A stretch of DNA of 64,000 bases, taken from positions 1 to 64,000 of the forward strand of contig CASEHD010000015.1 in NCBI GenBank assembly GCA_949287655.1, in the 5' to 3' direction. Position 1 is the stretch's first letter; the number at the start of each line of letters is the position of its first letter. The notes beneath the pieces are model-generated. The model searched no databases, was not told the DNA's origin, and was given only the letters and a program-made list of their open reading frames with translations. Positions 54,860 through 63,473 of the stretch are shown one piece after another. Made by a program: the position numbers and the translations under genes. The stretch is from an uncultured Christensenella sp. GTDB taxonomy: Bacteria; Bacillota; Clostridia; Christensenellales; UBA3700.

Positions 54860-55828
54860 TCAGCACTTTACGATCGTTTTGAGCGCGTGTGGCGGCTCCT
54901 TCGCGAGCTTTGAAAAGACCTCCGGCGTTTCGGATATATCGACTATCCTTTCGACAAGCTTGTCTACTTTTACGACCTCTGTCGCTATCATGTTTATGCC
55001 CGTTTCTATCTCTCCGTCGCCGTTGTTCAGTCCGAAGATCTCAAGCCCTTTCGTGAATACGGGCGCGAGGTCGGCAGATATCTCCTCAGTCTTCTTGTCG
55101 AGACCGGCGAGGCACATTTTGCCGCCCTCTCTCATACAGGAGAGCAGATCTTCCGTGCTGGGGTAGGCGTCGAGGTCGAGGACCATATAGTCGCACATCT
55201 TGCCGGAAGTTATCTCCTTGACTTTCTGGAACACGTTTTCCTCGTTGGGATTAACCGTGTAGTAAATGCCCAGATCCTGCGCGAGGTCGAGAAGCTCCTG
55301 TTTCTTGTCGATTATGACAGGGATAGCCTGGTAATATATCGAAAGCTGCCCGACGATATAATTGAGAGAAGAACAGCCGTTGAGCAGGATATACTGCGTC
55401 TTGCCGACGTCGAGTTTTTCGATTATCTTTTCAGCGAGAGCGACGTCTTCGATGAATACGACGGATTCGTCGGTGATCCCCTCAGGGATCGCGTAGACTT
55501 CCGCAAGGGGGCAGATCACGTAATCGGCGAGATATCCGTTCTTATCCACGCCGCTGACCTGAAAAGAACCGCCCGACTTTCTGTAAGGCGACAGCATAAC
55601 GCGCTGACCCGTTTTCAGGGTAAAATCAGAACTCTCGCTGACCAGCCCCATGGCTATTCTGGACGGCATAATCGGGTAAAAATTGGACTTTCCTTTGAAA
55701 GCGGACAGGTCGGACGAGGTTATCGAAGCGCGCGCGATACGTATCTTTACGCAGTCGTGCGGTACGTCCTTTTCCTCGTTGACGACGACTTCCAGCTTGC
55801 CCGGCTCAGTTAAAACCAAGGATTTCAT
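54860..55828 (-). CDS. Medium-chain dehydrogenase/reductase-like protein, no zinc ligands seen
   Basis: A 322-residue member of the MDR superfamily by layout: a GroES-like N-terminal domain (LVLTEPGKLEVVVNEEKDVP, IARASITSSDLSAFKGKS) and a Rossmann half (NGCSSLNYIVGQLSIYYQAI, IDKKQELLDLAQDLGI, MREGGKMCLAGL). The catalytic zinc Cys and His of alcohol dehydrogenases are not in their usual place: IARASITSSDLSAF replaces the typical C-G-x-x-x-x-D-x-H. It could be a quinone-reductase-like or non-enzymatic member. The ATG at 55828 follows GAGGG; the longer frame has no SD. Confidence 0.7.
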   Translation of the reverse strand: MKSLVLTEPGKLEVVVNEEKDVPHDCVKIRIARASITSSDLSAFKGKSNFYPIMPSRIAMGLVSESSDFTLKTGQRVMLSPYRKSGGSFQVSGVDKNGYLADYVICPLAEVYAIPEGITDESVVFIEDVALAEKIIEKLDVGKTQYILLNGCSSLNYIVGQLSIYYQAIPVIIDKKQELLDLAQDLGIYYTVNPNEENVFQKVKEITSGKMCDYMVLDLDAYPSTEDLLSCMREGGKMCLAGLDKKTEEISADLAPVFTKGLEIFGLNNGDGEIETGINMIATEVVKVDKLVERIVDISETPEVFSKLAKEPPHALKTIVKC

Positions 55829-55967
55829 ATAAATTCCCTCACACTTTAAGTGGTTTTTATCATAGCACAAATTTTTGCGGATTGCAAGGGCAAAAGAGGG
55901 GCGGCGTGGGCTTTATGCGGTAATTTAAGGTAAATTTTTCAAACCGCAAAAAAACCGCTGATAACGC

Positions 55968-55996
55968 TTGACTTGCAAAAAATAAATATGTATAAT
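55968..55996 (+). promoter_or_regulatory. Promoter of rpmE
   Basis: TTGACT at 55968–55973, a 17-bp spacer and TATAAT at 55991–55996; start near 56003. SD GAGGTGAAG lies before the rpmE ATG. Confidence 0.85.
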
Positions 55997-56031
55997 CGTA
56001 TGTGCGTAAAAGAAACAGTGAGGTGAAGAAC

Positions 56032-56235
56032 ATGAAAGAGAGCATTCAACCCAAATATCACGACGTTGTCATCCAGTGCACGTGCGGCGAGACTTTTGTT
56101 TGCGGTACCACTAAGGACGTCGACGTCATCAAAGTAGACGTTTGCAACAAGTGCCATCCTTTCTATACCGGTAAGCAAAAGCTTGTGGATACCGGCGGTA
56201 GAGTAGATAAGTTCAAGAAACGTTACGGTCTGTAA
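56032..56235 (+). CDS. rpmE: Ribosomal protein L31, zinc-binding type
   Basis: The 67-residue L31 protein of the large ribosomal subunit. The zinc-type signature is present: CTCGETF and [13 protein letters not shown]. This marks it as the zinc-containing form, distinct from the zinc-free paralogue used under zinc limitation. Start at 56032 by SD; ten extra codons upstream are not supported. A strong terminator follows, so DUF1385–prmC–prfA need read-through or their own start. Confidence 0.97.
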   Translation: MKESIQPKYHDVVIQCTCGETFVCGTTKDVDVIKVDVCNKCHPFYTGKQKLVDTGGRVDKFKKRYGL

Positions 56236-56247
56236 GCGGATAATAAT

Positions 56248-56280
56248 GGTGCGGGAACTTATCCCGCGCCATATTTTTTT
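56248..56280 (+). terminator. Terminator of rpmE
   Basis: A 9-bp stem GGTGCGGGA/TCCCGCGCC with one wobble pair, ACTTA-type loop and T8 tail. Confidence 0.92.
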
Positions 56281-56293
56281 ACGGAGGCAATAG

Positions 56294-57679
56294 ATGAGAA
56301 AGAAAAGCGTCTCGATAGGCGGACAAGCGGTGATAGAAGGCGTCATGATGCGCGGCAAGCGCAGTATGGCGACTGCCGTGCGCGACGAAAACGGCAATAT
56401 CGTCGTTGAAAGCCGGTATATTAAACCCGCGGAAGAAAAGAATTTCCTTTTCCGCGCCCCCTTTCTGAGAGGCATTTTCAGTTTCTTCGGCACGATGGTG
56501 TCGGGCGTCCGCACTCTTATGCGTTCGGGCGAGGTGTTCGACGGGGAGGCGGAGCCATCGAAAGCGGAAAAATGGTTTGCGAAAACCTTTAAAGTCGACG
56601 TTTTCAGCGTTATTATGGCGATCTCTGTCGTCATCGGCATAGCGCTTTCCGTCGGCTTGTTTTTCTTTTTGCCGCAGCTGATTACGTCGGGTATAATAGC
56701 CCTTTTCAAGATAGACGCGCAGGCTAACGTCGGCATGCAGATAGGAATGAATTTCCTCGAAGGCTTTATCCGCATGCTGATATTCGTCGGCTATATCGCG
56801 CTGACTTCCGCGATGAAGGACATAAAGCGCGTGTATATGTACCACGGCGCGGAGCATAAAACGATAAGCTGTTACGAACACGACCTTGAGCTCACGGTAG
56901 AGAACGCGCAGAAGATGACGACCGTGCACGACAGATGCGGCACGACGTTTATGTTCATAACGATGGTCGTGAGCGTGCTTATATTCTCGCTTACCGGCTG
57001 GAGCGATCGTCTGTGGGTAAGGTTTCTGATAAGACTTGCGCTTATCCCGGTCGTTTCCGGCGTAAGCTACGAGGTCCTCAAATTCCTCGCGAAATTCGAT
57101 AATCCGCTTGTCAGAGCGCTCAAAGCCCCCGGACTTCTTCTTCAGAAGCTTACGACCCGTCAGCCCGAAGACAGTATGGTCGAGGTTGCGATAGTCGCGT
57201 TCAAGACCGTTCTCGCGATGGATGATGATCCGAGTATCCCGGAGCAGATATTCGACACCAAGCTTTTGAAACGAAAGGTCGAAGAGCAGCTCGTTCAGGC
57301 GGGCGTAACGCAGGAAAGGGCGAAAGAGATAATCTGCACCGGCATGGGAGTGCCAAAGGAAGAATACGCGAACGTCAGCCATATCAAACATTCGCGCGCG
57401 CAGCTTATGCTCGGCGTCGCGAAAGGCGAGATGACGGACGATGAGCTCGCAAGCAAAGCCGTTGAGCTGAATATCAAAGCCGAGGAAGCGAGAAAGGCGA
57501 ACGAAAAGGCTCTTAAAGAGAGAGAAGAGTTTGAGGAAAAAGCTTCCGGCAAAGAGAATAAGGAGAAAAACGGCGCTGAGGCAGACGGCAACGCGCCGCA
57601 AAGCCTGTCCGGCGAAGATAAAAAAGAAGATAAAGAAGCGGACAAAGACGCGGATACGGACGGAGATACAGACAAGTGA
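56294..57679 (+). CDS. yqhQ: DUF1385 (YqhQ-type) membrane protein with charged C-terminal extension
   Basis: A 461-residue protein. Residues 1 to about 300 match DUF1385: SIGGQAVIEGVMMRGKRSMA, YMYHGAEHKTISCYEHDLEL, VHDRCGTTFMFITMVVS and LRALKAPGLLLQKLTTRQPE, with about four membrane helices. The remaining ~160 residues are extra: a helical segment, then a Glu/Lys/Asp-rich low-complexity tail ([20 protein letters not shown] at the end). Members often sit next to prmC and prfA in Clostridia; function unknown. The stop overlaps the prmC start by 4 bases. SD ACGGAGG. Confidence 0.92.
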   Translation: MRKKSVSIGGQAVIEGVMMRGKRSMATAVRDENGNIVVESRYIKPAEEKNFLFRAPFLRGIFSFFGTMVSGVRTLMRSGEVFDGEAEPSKAEKWFAKTFKVDVFSVIMAISVVIGIALSVGLFFFLPQLITSGIIALFKIDAQANVGMQIGMNFLEGFIRMLIFVGYIALTSAMKDIKRVYMYHGAEHKTISCYEHDLELTVENAQKMTTVHDRCGTTFMFITMVVSVLIFSLTGWSDRLWVRFLIRLALIPVVSGVSYEVLKFLAKFDNPLVRALKAPGLLLQKLTTRQPEDSMVEVAIVAFKTVLAMDDDPSIPEQIFDTKLLKRKVEEQLVQAGVTQERAKEIICTGMGVPKEEYANVSHIKHSRAQLMLGVAKGEMTDDELASKAVELNIKAEEARKANEKALKEREEFEEKASGKENKEKNGAEADGNAPQSLSGEDKKEDKEADKDADTDGDTDK

Positions 57680-58497
57680 TGCCGTTAAAACGCGCGCTCG
57701 CGCTTATTGCGGACATTATAAAAGATACCGACGCTGACGGCAGCGAACCCGACTGGATCGCCTGCGAAGCGCTTAAATGCGGCAGAGCGTCGTTGGCGCT
57801 GAAAAGGGAAATTGCAGACGAAGAGTTCGCGGAAATGGAGAGGATAGCGAAAAAGCGCGCTGAGGGCATGCCGCTTGCTCAGGCGCTGGGTTATACCGAA
57901 TTTCTCGGACTTAAAATAAACGTGAATCAGGATGTGCTTTGCCCGAGACCGGAAACGGAACTTCTCGCGGAGCAGGGTATAGAATTTTTAAAAGGAAAGA
58001 AGAATGCGCGCGCGCTCGATCTTTGCACTGGCAGCGGCTGCATAGCGATAGCGCTCGCCCGGTTTACGAAAGCAAAAATCGTTGCGAGCGATATTTCCGG
58101 AAAGGCGCTTTCGACAGCGCGCAAGAACGCGGAAGAGAACGGAGCGGATATAAAGTTCGCGCAATCCGACCTCTTTGAGAACATCAAAGGAACGTTCGAT
58201 CTCATTATATCCAATCCGCCTTATATCCCGACTGCGGATATCGAAGGACTGGACAGAGAGGTAAAGGATCATGAACCCAGGCTCGCTCTCGACGGAGGAG
58301 ATGACGGACTGGATATATACAGGAAGATCGCTGCGCAAGCCGGAAATCATCTTGAAGAAGGCGGCTGTCTTCTGCTCGAATGCGGAATGAGTCAGGCGCG
58401 TAAGATAACGGAAATGCTCGCGGGATACGACTGCGGGATAATAAACGATCTGCAAGGGATAGAAAGAATTGTAAAGGCGGTAAAGACAAGTGTTTGA
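57676..58497 (+). CDS. prmC: Release factor glutamine methyltransferase
   Basis: Methylates the Gln of the GGQ motif in peptide release factors. The 273-residue protein has the helical N-terminal domain, [18 protein letters not shown] motif [16 protein letters not shown] and the catalytic NPPY ([16 protein letters not shown]). It overlaps the genes on both sides (4 and 8 bases), and the substrate RF1 is encoded next, so the pair is translated together. Confidence 0.96.
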   Translation: MMPLKRALALIADIIKDTDADGSEPDWIACEALKCGRASLALKREIADEEFAEMERIAKKRAEGMPLAQALGYTEFLGLKINVNQDVLCPRPETELLAEQGIEFLKGKKNARALDLCTGSGCIAIALARFTKAKIVASDISGKALSTARKNAEENGADIKFAQSDLFENIKGTFDLIISNPPYIPTADIEGLDREVKDHEPRLALDGGDDGLDIYRKIAAQAGNHLEEGGCLLLECGMSQARKITEMLAGYDCGIINDLQGIERIVKAVKTSV

Positions 58498-59557
58498 AAA
58501 GCTGGAAGGCATGAAAAAAAGGTTTGACGAACTCACGGCGAAGATCTCAGATCCCGCCGTGCTCGCCGATACCGCTGCCTGGCAGAAACTGGTCAAAGAG
58601 AGGTCTGCCCTCGAAGAGCCGGTAAGCCTTTACGACGAATACGCCGCCAACGAAGCGACGATAGCGGAGTGCCGGGAGATAATAGACGACGGCTCAGATA
58701 AAGAGATGGCCGCCCTCGCGAAAGAGGAACTCGGCGCGGCGGTAAAAAAGAGGGAAGAACTCACCGAAAACCTTAAAATCGCCCTTCTGCCCAAAGACCC
58801 CGACGACGACAAAAACGTCATCATAGAGATAAGAGCGGGCGCGGGCGGCGACGAAGCCGGACTTTTCGGCGCGGAACTGGTCAGAATGTACGAACGTTTC
58901 GCGGAGCGCTGCCGCTGGAAGGTCAAGGAGATAGACGTAAACGCCAACGACCTGGGCGGAATAAAAGAAGCCGTGTTTATGATAACGGGTCACGGCGCGT
59001 ACAGCAGGCTGAAATATGAAAGCGGGGTTCACCGCGTCCAGAGAGTGCCCGAAACCGAATCGCAAGGCAGAATACACACGTCTACGGTCACGGTCGCGGT
59101 GCTTCCGGAAGCCGAGGACGTCGAGGTCGAGATATTTGAAAAAGACCTCAAGATAGACGCTTACCGCGCGGGCGGCGCCGGCGGACAATATGTCAACAAG
59201 ACGGAGTCCGCGATAAGAATAACCCACCTGCCGACCGGTATAGTCGTTACCTGTCAGGACGAAAAGTCGCAGGGAAAGAATAAGGAAAGCGCGATGAAAG
59301 TGCTTAAATCCCGCGTTTACGACTATTACCGCACACAGCAGGAAAAGGAGTATGCATCCAGCCGAAAGATGCTTGTCGGCACCGGCGACCGCTCCGAAAG
59401 GATAAGGACGTACAACTTCCCTCAGGGCAGGGTGACCGACCACAGGATAGGGCTGACGCTTTATTCGCTGGACGCATTCCTGGACGGAGACCTGTTCGAG
59501 ATGCTTGACGCGCTCGCACTCGCAAACAGGAACGAATTGCTTTCTTCCGGCGAATAA
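58490..59557 (+). CDS. prfA: Peptide chain release factor 1
   Basis: Ends translation at UAA and UAG. The 355-residue protein has the GGQ motif in [19 protein letters not shown] and the PxT-type recognition region ([20 protein letters not shown], where PET follows RVP as in RF1 proteins). Length is normal; no frameshift (that feature is of prfB). It overlaps prmC by 8 bases and is the last gene of this group. Confidence 0.97.
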   Translation: MFEKLEGMKKRFDELTAKISDPAVLADTAAWQKLVKERSALEEPVSLYDEYAANEATIAECREIIDDGSDKEMAALAKEELGAAVKKREELTENLKIALLPKDPDDDKNVIIEIRAGAGGDEAGLFGAELVRMYERFAERCRWKVKEIDVNANDLGGIKEAVFMITGHGAYSRLKYESGVHRVQRVPETESQGRIHTSTVTVAVLPEAEDVEVEIFEKDLKIDAYRAGGAGGQYVNKTESAIRITHLPTGIVVTCQDEKSQGKNKESAMKVLKSRVYDYYRTQQEKEYASSRKMLVGTGDRSERIRTYNFPQGRVTDHRIGLTLYSLDAFLDGDLFEMLDALALANRNELLSSGE

Positions 59558-59619
59558 GCAGGGGAAAGAACTTAAAACAGATAATGATTTCAGATCAGAC
59601 CGGATCAGAGGAGAAAGAG

Positions 59620-61011
59620 ATGATTAAGTATAACAAAGACAAGAATTTATTGATCGAGAGCAATTGGCGCCCCTTCCTGCAGGATGTGGAGCAGCCCAAT
59701 CTTTTCCGCGACCTTTTCGACTACGACAGCGTACCCAAAGTCGCGTTCAATTTCAGACAGACGCCGATAGATATGCCCGAAGAGATCTGGATCACAGACA
59801 CGACATTCCGTGACGGGCAGCAGTCCACTTCACCGTTTACGGTAGATCAGATAGTGAATATTTATAAGCTTCTGCATAAACTCGGCGGTAAAAAGGGACT
59901 GGTAAGACAAAGCGAGTTTTTCCTGTACTCTGAAAAGGACAGAGCGGCGGTCAGAAAGTGTATGGAACTGGGCTACGAATTTCCCGAAGTCACCAGCTGG
60001 ATCCGCGCGAACGAAAAAGACTTTGAGCTCGTCAAGGAGATGGGTATAAAGGAAACGGGCATTCTGGTAAGCTGCTCGGACTATCACATCTTCAAGAAGA
60101 TGAACATGACCCGCAAACAGGCTGCCGAAAAGTACCTGAATATCGTCAAAATGGCGCTTGACAAGGGCATTACGCCGCGCTGTCATTTCGAGGATATCAC
60201 CAGGGCGGACTTCTACGGCTTCGTCGCCCCCTTCGCTTACGAACTGATGAAACTGCGTAAGGAAAGCGGCATGGACATCAAGATAAGAGCGTGCGATACT
60301 CTCGGCTACGGTCTGTCTTATCCGGGCGTCACGCTTCCGAGGAGCGTTCCCGGTATAATAAGCGGTCTCAAATATTACGCTGAAGTACCCGGCGAACTTC
60401 TCGAATGGCACGGTCACAACGATTTTTACAAGGTCGTCACCAACGCGACCACCGCGTGGCTGTACGGCTGCTCTTCCGTCAACTGCTCGCTGCTCGGCAT
60501 AGGCGAGAGAACGGGCAACTGCCCTCTTGAAGCGATGATGATAGAATACGCTTCTCTGAAGGGCACGGACGACGGTATTGATTTTCGGGCGATAACAGAG
60601 ATAGCCAAGTATTTTGAGGACGAACTCGGTTACATAATCCCGCCGCAGACTCCGTTCGTAGGAAAGTCGTTCAATACGACCAGAGCGGGCGTTCATGCGG
60701 ACGGTCTGCTCAAAGACGAAGAGATATACAATATATTCAATACGGAAAAGCTGCTCGGAAAACCGCCGCTCGTTTCCGTCGACGCGCACAGCGGCCTTGC
60801 AGGAATTGCGTACTGGATGAACGGTTTTTACGCGCTTCCGGAAGGGCACAAGGTCGACAAACGCGACGATATCGTCGTCAGAGTCAAAGAGGTCATCGAC
60901 AAACAGTACGAGGACGGCAGAACGACCTATATGGGCGACGACGAACTGGACGCGATCATTCAGTCGCTGTCTCCGGACCTGCATAAAAAGCTGGTCGTAA
61001 AGACGTATTGA
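59620..61011 (+). CDS. HMG-like lyase family synthase: Re-citrate synthase / isopropylmalate synthase relative
   Basis: A 463-residue enzyme of the LeuA/homocitrate/Re-citrate synthase family, which condenses acetyl-CoA with a 2-oxo acid. Motifs: EIWITDTTFRDGQQS (metal-binding Asp and Arg), RCHFEDITRADFYG, WHGHNDFYKVVTNATTAWLYG and NCSLLGIGERTGNCPLEAMM. The unusual N-terminus (SNWRPFLQDVEQPNLFRDLF) and absence of a LeuA regulatory domain fit the clostridial group that includes Re-citrate synthase of C. kluyveri, so oxaloacetate is a plausible substrate. No leuB, leuC or leuD is nearby. Start chosen at 59620 (SD GAGGAG). Confidence 0.85.
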   Translation: MIKYNKDKNLLIESNWRPFLQDVEQPNLFRDLFDYDSVPKVAFNFRQTPIDMPEEIWITDTTFRDGQQSTSPFTVDQIVNIYKLLHKLGGKKGLVRQSEFFLYSEKDRAAVRKCMELGYEFPEVTSWIRANEKDFELVKEMGIKETGILVSCSDYHIFKKMNMTRKQAAEKYLNIVKMALDKGITPRCHFEDITRADFYGFVAPFAYELMKLRKESGMDIKIRACDTLGYGLSYPGVTLPRSVPGIISGLKYYAEVPGELLEWHGHNDFYKVVTNATTAWLYGCSSVNCSLLGIGERTGNCPLEAMMIEYASLKGTDDGIDFRAITEIAKYFEDELGYIIPPQTPFVGKSFNTTRAGVHADGLLKDEEIYNIFNTEKLLGKPPLVSVDAHSGLAGIAYWMNGFYALPEGHKVDKRDDIVVRVKEVIDKQYEDGRTTYMGDDELDAIIQSLSPDLHKKLVVKTY

Positions 61012-61042
61012 AGGATATAAGGTATATTTTTCGTAAAAGCTA

Positions 61043-61071
61043 TTGAAATCCGCCTCTGTTTAGTCTAAAAT
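61043..61071 (+). promoter_or_regulatory. Promoter of the mini P-loop gene and thrC
   Basis: TTGAAA at 61043–61048, a 17-bp spacer and TAAAAT at 61066–61071. SD GGAGG lies 9 bases before the ATG at 61101. Confidence 0.65.
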
Positions 61072-61100
61072 ATAAGTATAAACAAAACGGAGGTCACAAC

Positions 61101-61514
61101 ATGGTAAATCTCATTTGCGGAAATAAAGGCTCCGGCAAGACAAGCCGCATTATCGAAAAGGCTAACGCGGACGTTAAGTCTGCCAAAGGCGACTGCATTT
61201 TCGTCAACGATACCGACAGGTATATGTACGACGTCGACAGGAATATCAAACTCATCGACATCACCGAATATCCGGTAAGCGGAGAGGACGCGCTTCTTGC
61301 GTTCGTCTGCGGATTGGCGGCGAGCAGAAGCGACCTTACCAACCTTTACATAGACGGCGCTTCCAGGATCGCGGGTTACGGACCCGATAAAATGCAGAAG
61401 TTTTACGAAGAGCTCGGCAGGCTCGCCGATAAACTTGCGATATCCGTGACCGTTACGGTAAGCGCCACCGCAGAGGAATTACCCGATTTTCTTTTGAAAT
61501 ACAAGATCATCTGA
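61101..61514 (+). CDS. Small P-loop NTPase-like protein of unknown function
   Basis: A 137-residue protein with a clear Walker A, LICGNKGSGKTSRIIE, at residues 4–19, and a possible Walker B at LTNLYIDGAS. It ends with a beta strand and helix (SVTVTVSATAEELPDFLLKY) and lacks the later parts of RecA- or kinase-type folds. Short proteins like this occur in Clostridia and are sometimes labelled PilT-like or twitching motility, a label I would not trust. It lies 8 bases before thrC and likely shares its transcript. Confidence 0.75.
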   Translation: MVNLICGNKGSGKTSRIIEKANADVKSAKGDCIFVNDTDRYMYDVDRNIKLIDITEYPVSGEDALLAFVCGLAASRSDLTNLYIDGASRIAGYGPDKMQKFYEELGRLADKLAISVTVTVSATAEELPDFLLKYKII

Positions 61515-61522
61515 GGTTAAAA

Positions 61523-63019
61523 ATGAATTATATCAGCACTCGCGATAAAAGCGAGAAATGCAGCGGCGCCGAGGCTATCGTAAGAGGTCTCGCGCCCGAC
61601 GGCGGACTTTACGTCCCCGAAAGCCTTCCGAGGCTGAGTAAAGAAGATTTTATAAATTTGGCGAAAGAGGACTATCCGACCAGAGCGGCGCGCGTCCTCT
61701 CGCTTTTGCTCAGCGATTATTCTTTCGACGAACTCCTTGATTATACGAATAAGGCGTATTCGCGTTTTTACGGAGACGATCCGTGTCCTCTCGTAAATAT
61801 AGACGAGGGAGTTTATGTCCTCGAACTGTGGCACGGTCCGACCTGCGCGTTCAAGGATATGGCGCTCACAATGCTCCCGCACCTTCTCGGCGCGGCGCGT
61901 AAAAAGGTGGGCGAAAAGGATAAGACCCTTATCATGGTCGCGACTTCGGGCGATACCGGCAAGGCGGCGCTCGAAGGATTCAAGGATGTTGACGGCACGA
62001 ATATCATCGTTTTCTATCCGTCCAAGGGCGTTTCGGATATGCAGAAGTTGCAGATGAAGACGCAGACGGGCGAAAACGTTTGCGTATGCGCGATAGAGGG
62101 CAACTTCGACGATACTCAGAACGCGGTCAAGAATATCTTTGCGGATAAGGCGATAAACGAAGAGATCCGCGCCTGCGGCTTCAAGCTGTCGTCTGCGAAC
62201 TCGATCAACTGGGGCAGACTTGCGCCGCAGATCGCTTACTATATCTCGTCATACTGCGACCTCATCGAGTCGGGCAAGATAGAGTACGGCGACAAGGTGA
62301 ATTTCTGCGTGCCCAGCGGCAACTTCGGCAATATCCTCGCCGCGTATTACGCTATGCTTATGGGCGTCGGCGTAAACAGACTTATCTGCGCTTCCAATGT
62401 CAACCACGTGCTGACCGATTTCTTTAAAACGGGCGTTTACGATATCAACAGAGAGTTCCACAAGACGATCTCTCCGTCGATGGATATCCTTATATCTTCC
62501 AATCTTGAAAGGTTGCTTTTCGAGGTAAGCGGAAGAGACGATAAGCTTACCGCAGAGCGTATGAAAGCGCTGAAAACCGCAGGAAAATACAGCGTGAGCG
62601 AAAAAGAGCTCGCTGCGCTTAAAGCGCTGTTCTCGGTCGGTTATGCCGACGACGAAGAGACAAAGGATACGATAGCTTTCGCTATGGAGGAGTACGGATA
62701 CCTTATGGATACGCACACTGCGGTCGCGTACGACGTTTATTGCGATTATGCGGACGAGACGGGAGACAGGACGCCGACGGTAGTCGTTTCCACCGCCAAC
62801 GCGTATAAGTTCCCCGCAGACGTCTACGAAGCGGTCAGCGGAACGAGGATAGACGACGCGTTTGAAGCTACCCAAAAGCTGAACGAGGAAACGGGCGAGG
62901 AGATCCCTGAACCTCTCAGCGGTCTCAAAGAAAGACCCGTACGTTTCGAAGAGGTCATCGACCGCAGCGAGATCGCGAAAAAGGTCGTCGACTACTGCAA
63001 GCAGGCTGCGAACAAATAA
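61523..63019 (+). CDS. thrC: Threonine synthase
   Basis: Converts O-phosphohomoserine to threonine with pyridoxal phosphate. This is the long (498-residue) class, with the N-terminal YISTRDKSEKCSGAEAIVRG, the PLP-lysine motif HGPTCAFKDMALTMLPHLL, TSGDTGKAALEGF, and SANSINWGRLAPQIAYY. With hom elsewhere in the window it supports threonine synthesis. No homoserine kinase gene (thrB) is nearby. SD GAGG. Confidence 0.96.
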   Translation: MNYISTRDKSEKCSGAEAIVRGLAPDGGLYVPESLPRLSKEDFINLAKEDYPTRAARVLSLLLSDYSFDELLDYTNKAYSRFYGDDPCPLVNIDEGVYVLELWHGPTCAFKDMALTMLPHLLGAARKKVGEKDKTLIMVATSGDTGKAALEGFKDVDGTNIIVFYPSKGVSDMQKLQMKTQTGENVCVCAIEGNFDDTQNAVKNIFADKAINEEIRACGFKLSSANSINWGRLAPQIAYYISSYCDLIESGKIEYGDKVNFCVPSGNFGNILAAYYAMLMGVGVNRLICASNVNHVLTDFFKTGVYDINREFHKTISPSMDILISSNLERLLFEVSGRDDKLTAERMKALKTAGKYSVSEKELAALKALFSVGYADDEETKDTIAFAMEEYGYLMDTHTAVAYDVYCDYADETGDRTPTVVVSTANAYKFPADVYEAVSGTRIDDAFEATQKLNEETGEEIPEPLSGLKERPVRFEEVIDRSEIAKKVVDYCKQAANK

Positions 63020-63088
63020 TCTCGCCGCGAGGTCCGTATTACAACCGGCAGCGGAAAAAACAAAAACGACAATGCGTTTCAAAAATCA

Positions 63089-63113
63089 ATCCGACCTTCG
63101 GGTCGGATATTTT
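63089..63113 (+). terminator. Terminator of thrC
   Basis: A perfect 8-bp stem ATCCGACC/GGTCGGAT capped by a TTCG tetraloop and followed by ATTTTT. Confidence 0.92.
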
Positions 63114-63244
63114 TGTATAAAATCACATGATGGTATTGAAGTCCCGGGATTATGATGGTATAATATAAATATTGATTAAAATATTTTTAAATATGACAGA
63201 CACTGGTCATTTAAATATATAAAATCAAATTGTAAACATTGAAT
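63114..63244. other. AT-rich intergenic region
   Basis: About 130 bases between the thrC terminator and two minus-strand hairpins. No ORF, promoter pair or RNA that I can support. Confidence 0.4.
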
Positions 63245-63264
63245 AAAAAAAGCCGCCTTGCGGC
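63245..63264 (-). terminator. Second minus-strand terminator-like hairpin
   Basis: GCCGC/GCGGC with a 3-nt loop; on the minus strand followed by T7 (63251–63245). It lies about 150 bases beyond the first terminator of the flavoprotein gene, so it could be a back-up or end a separate short minus-strand RNA. Confidence 0.55.
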
Positions 63265-63395
63265 AGCTACCCGAAAAGGGCTGTTAGTGTAACATTTATT
63301 TTAACTCACAGTGTAATTTTAAATGTTTATAAAAACTGTACGGCAAGCCATCTCAATCGTTTTCTTGTTTTATAAACGCATAGTTTTGCGGCAGT

Positions 63396-63430
63396 AAAAA
63401 ACGCGACTCAATCAAGAGTCGCGCTTTTTT
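63396..63430 (-). terminator. Terminator of the A-type flavoprotein gene
   Basis: A perfect 8-bp stem CGCGACTC/GAGTCGCG with a 6-nt loop, A6 on one side and T6 on the other, so active on either strand. It is 44 bases past the flavoprotein stop. Confidence 0.88.
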
Positions 63431-63473
63431 ATGTTGTGGTGAATAAAAGTGTAAGTCGAAAGATCGGTTTTGC

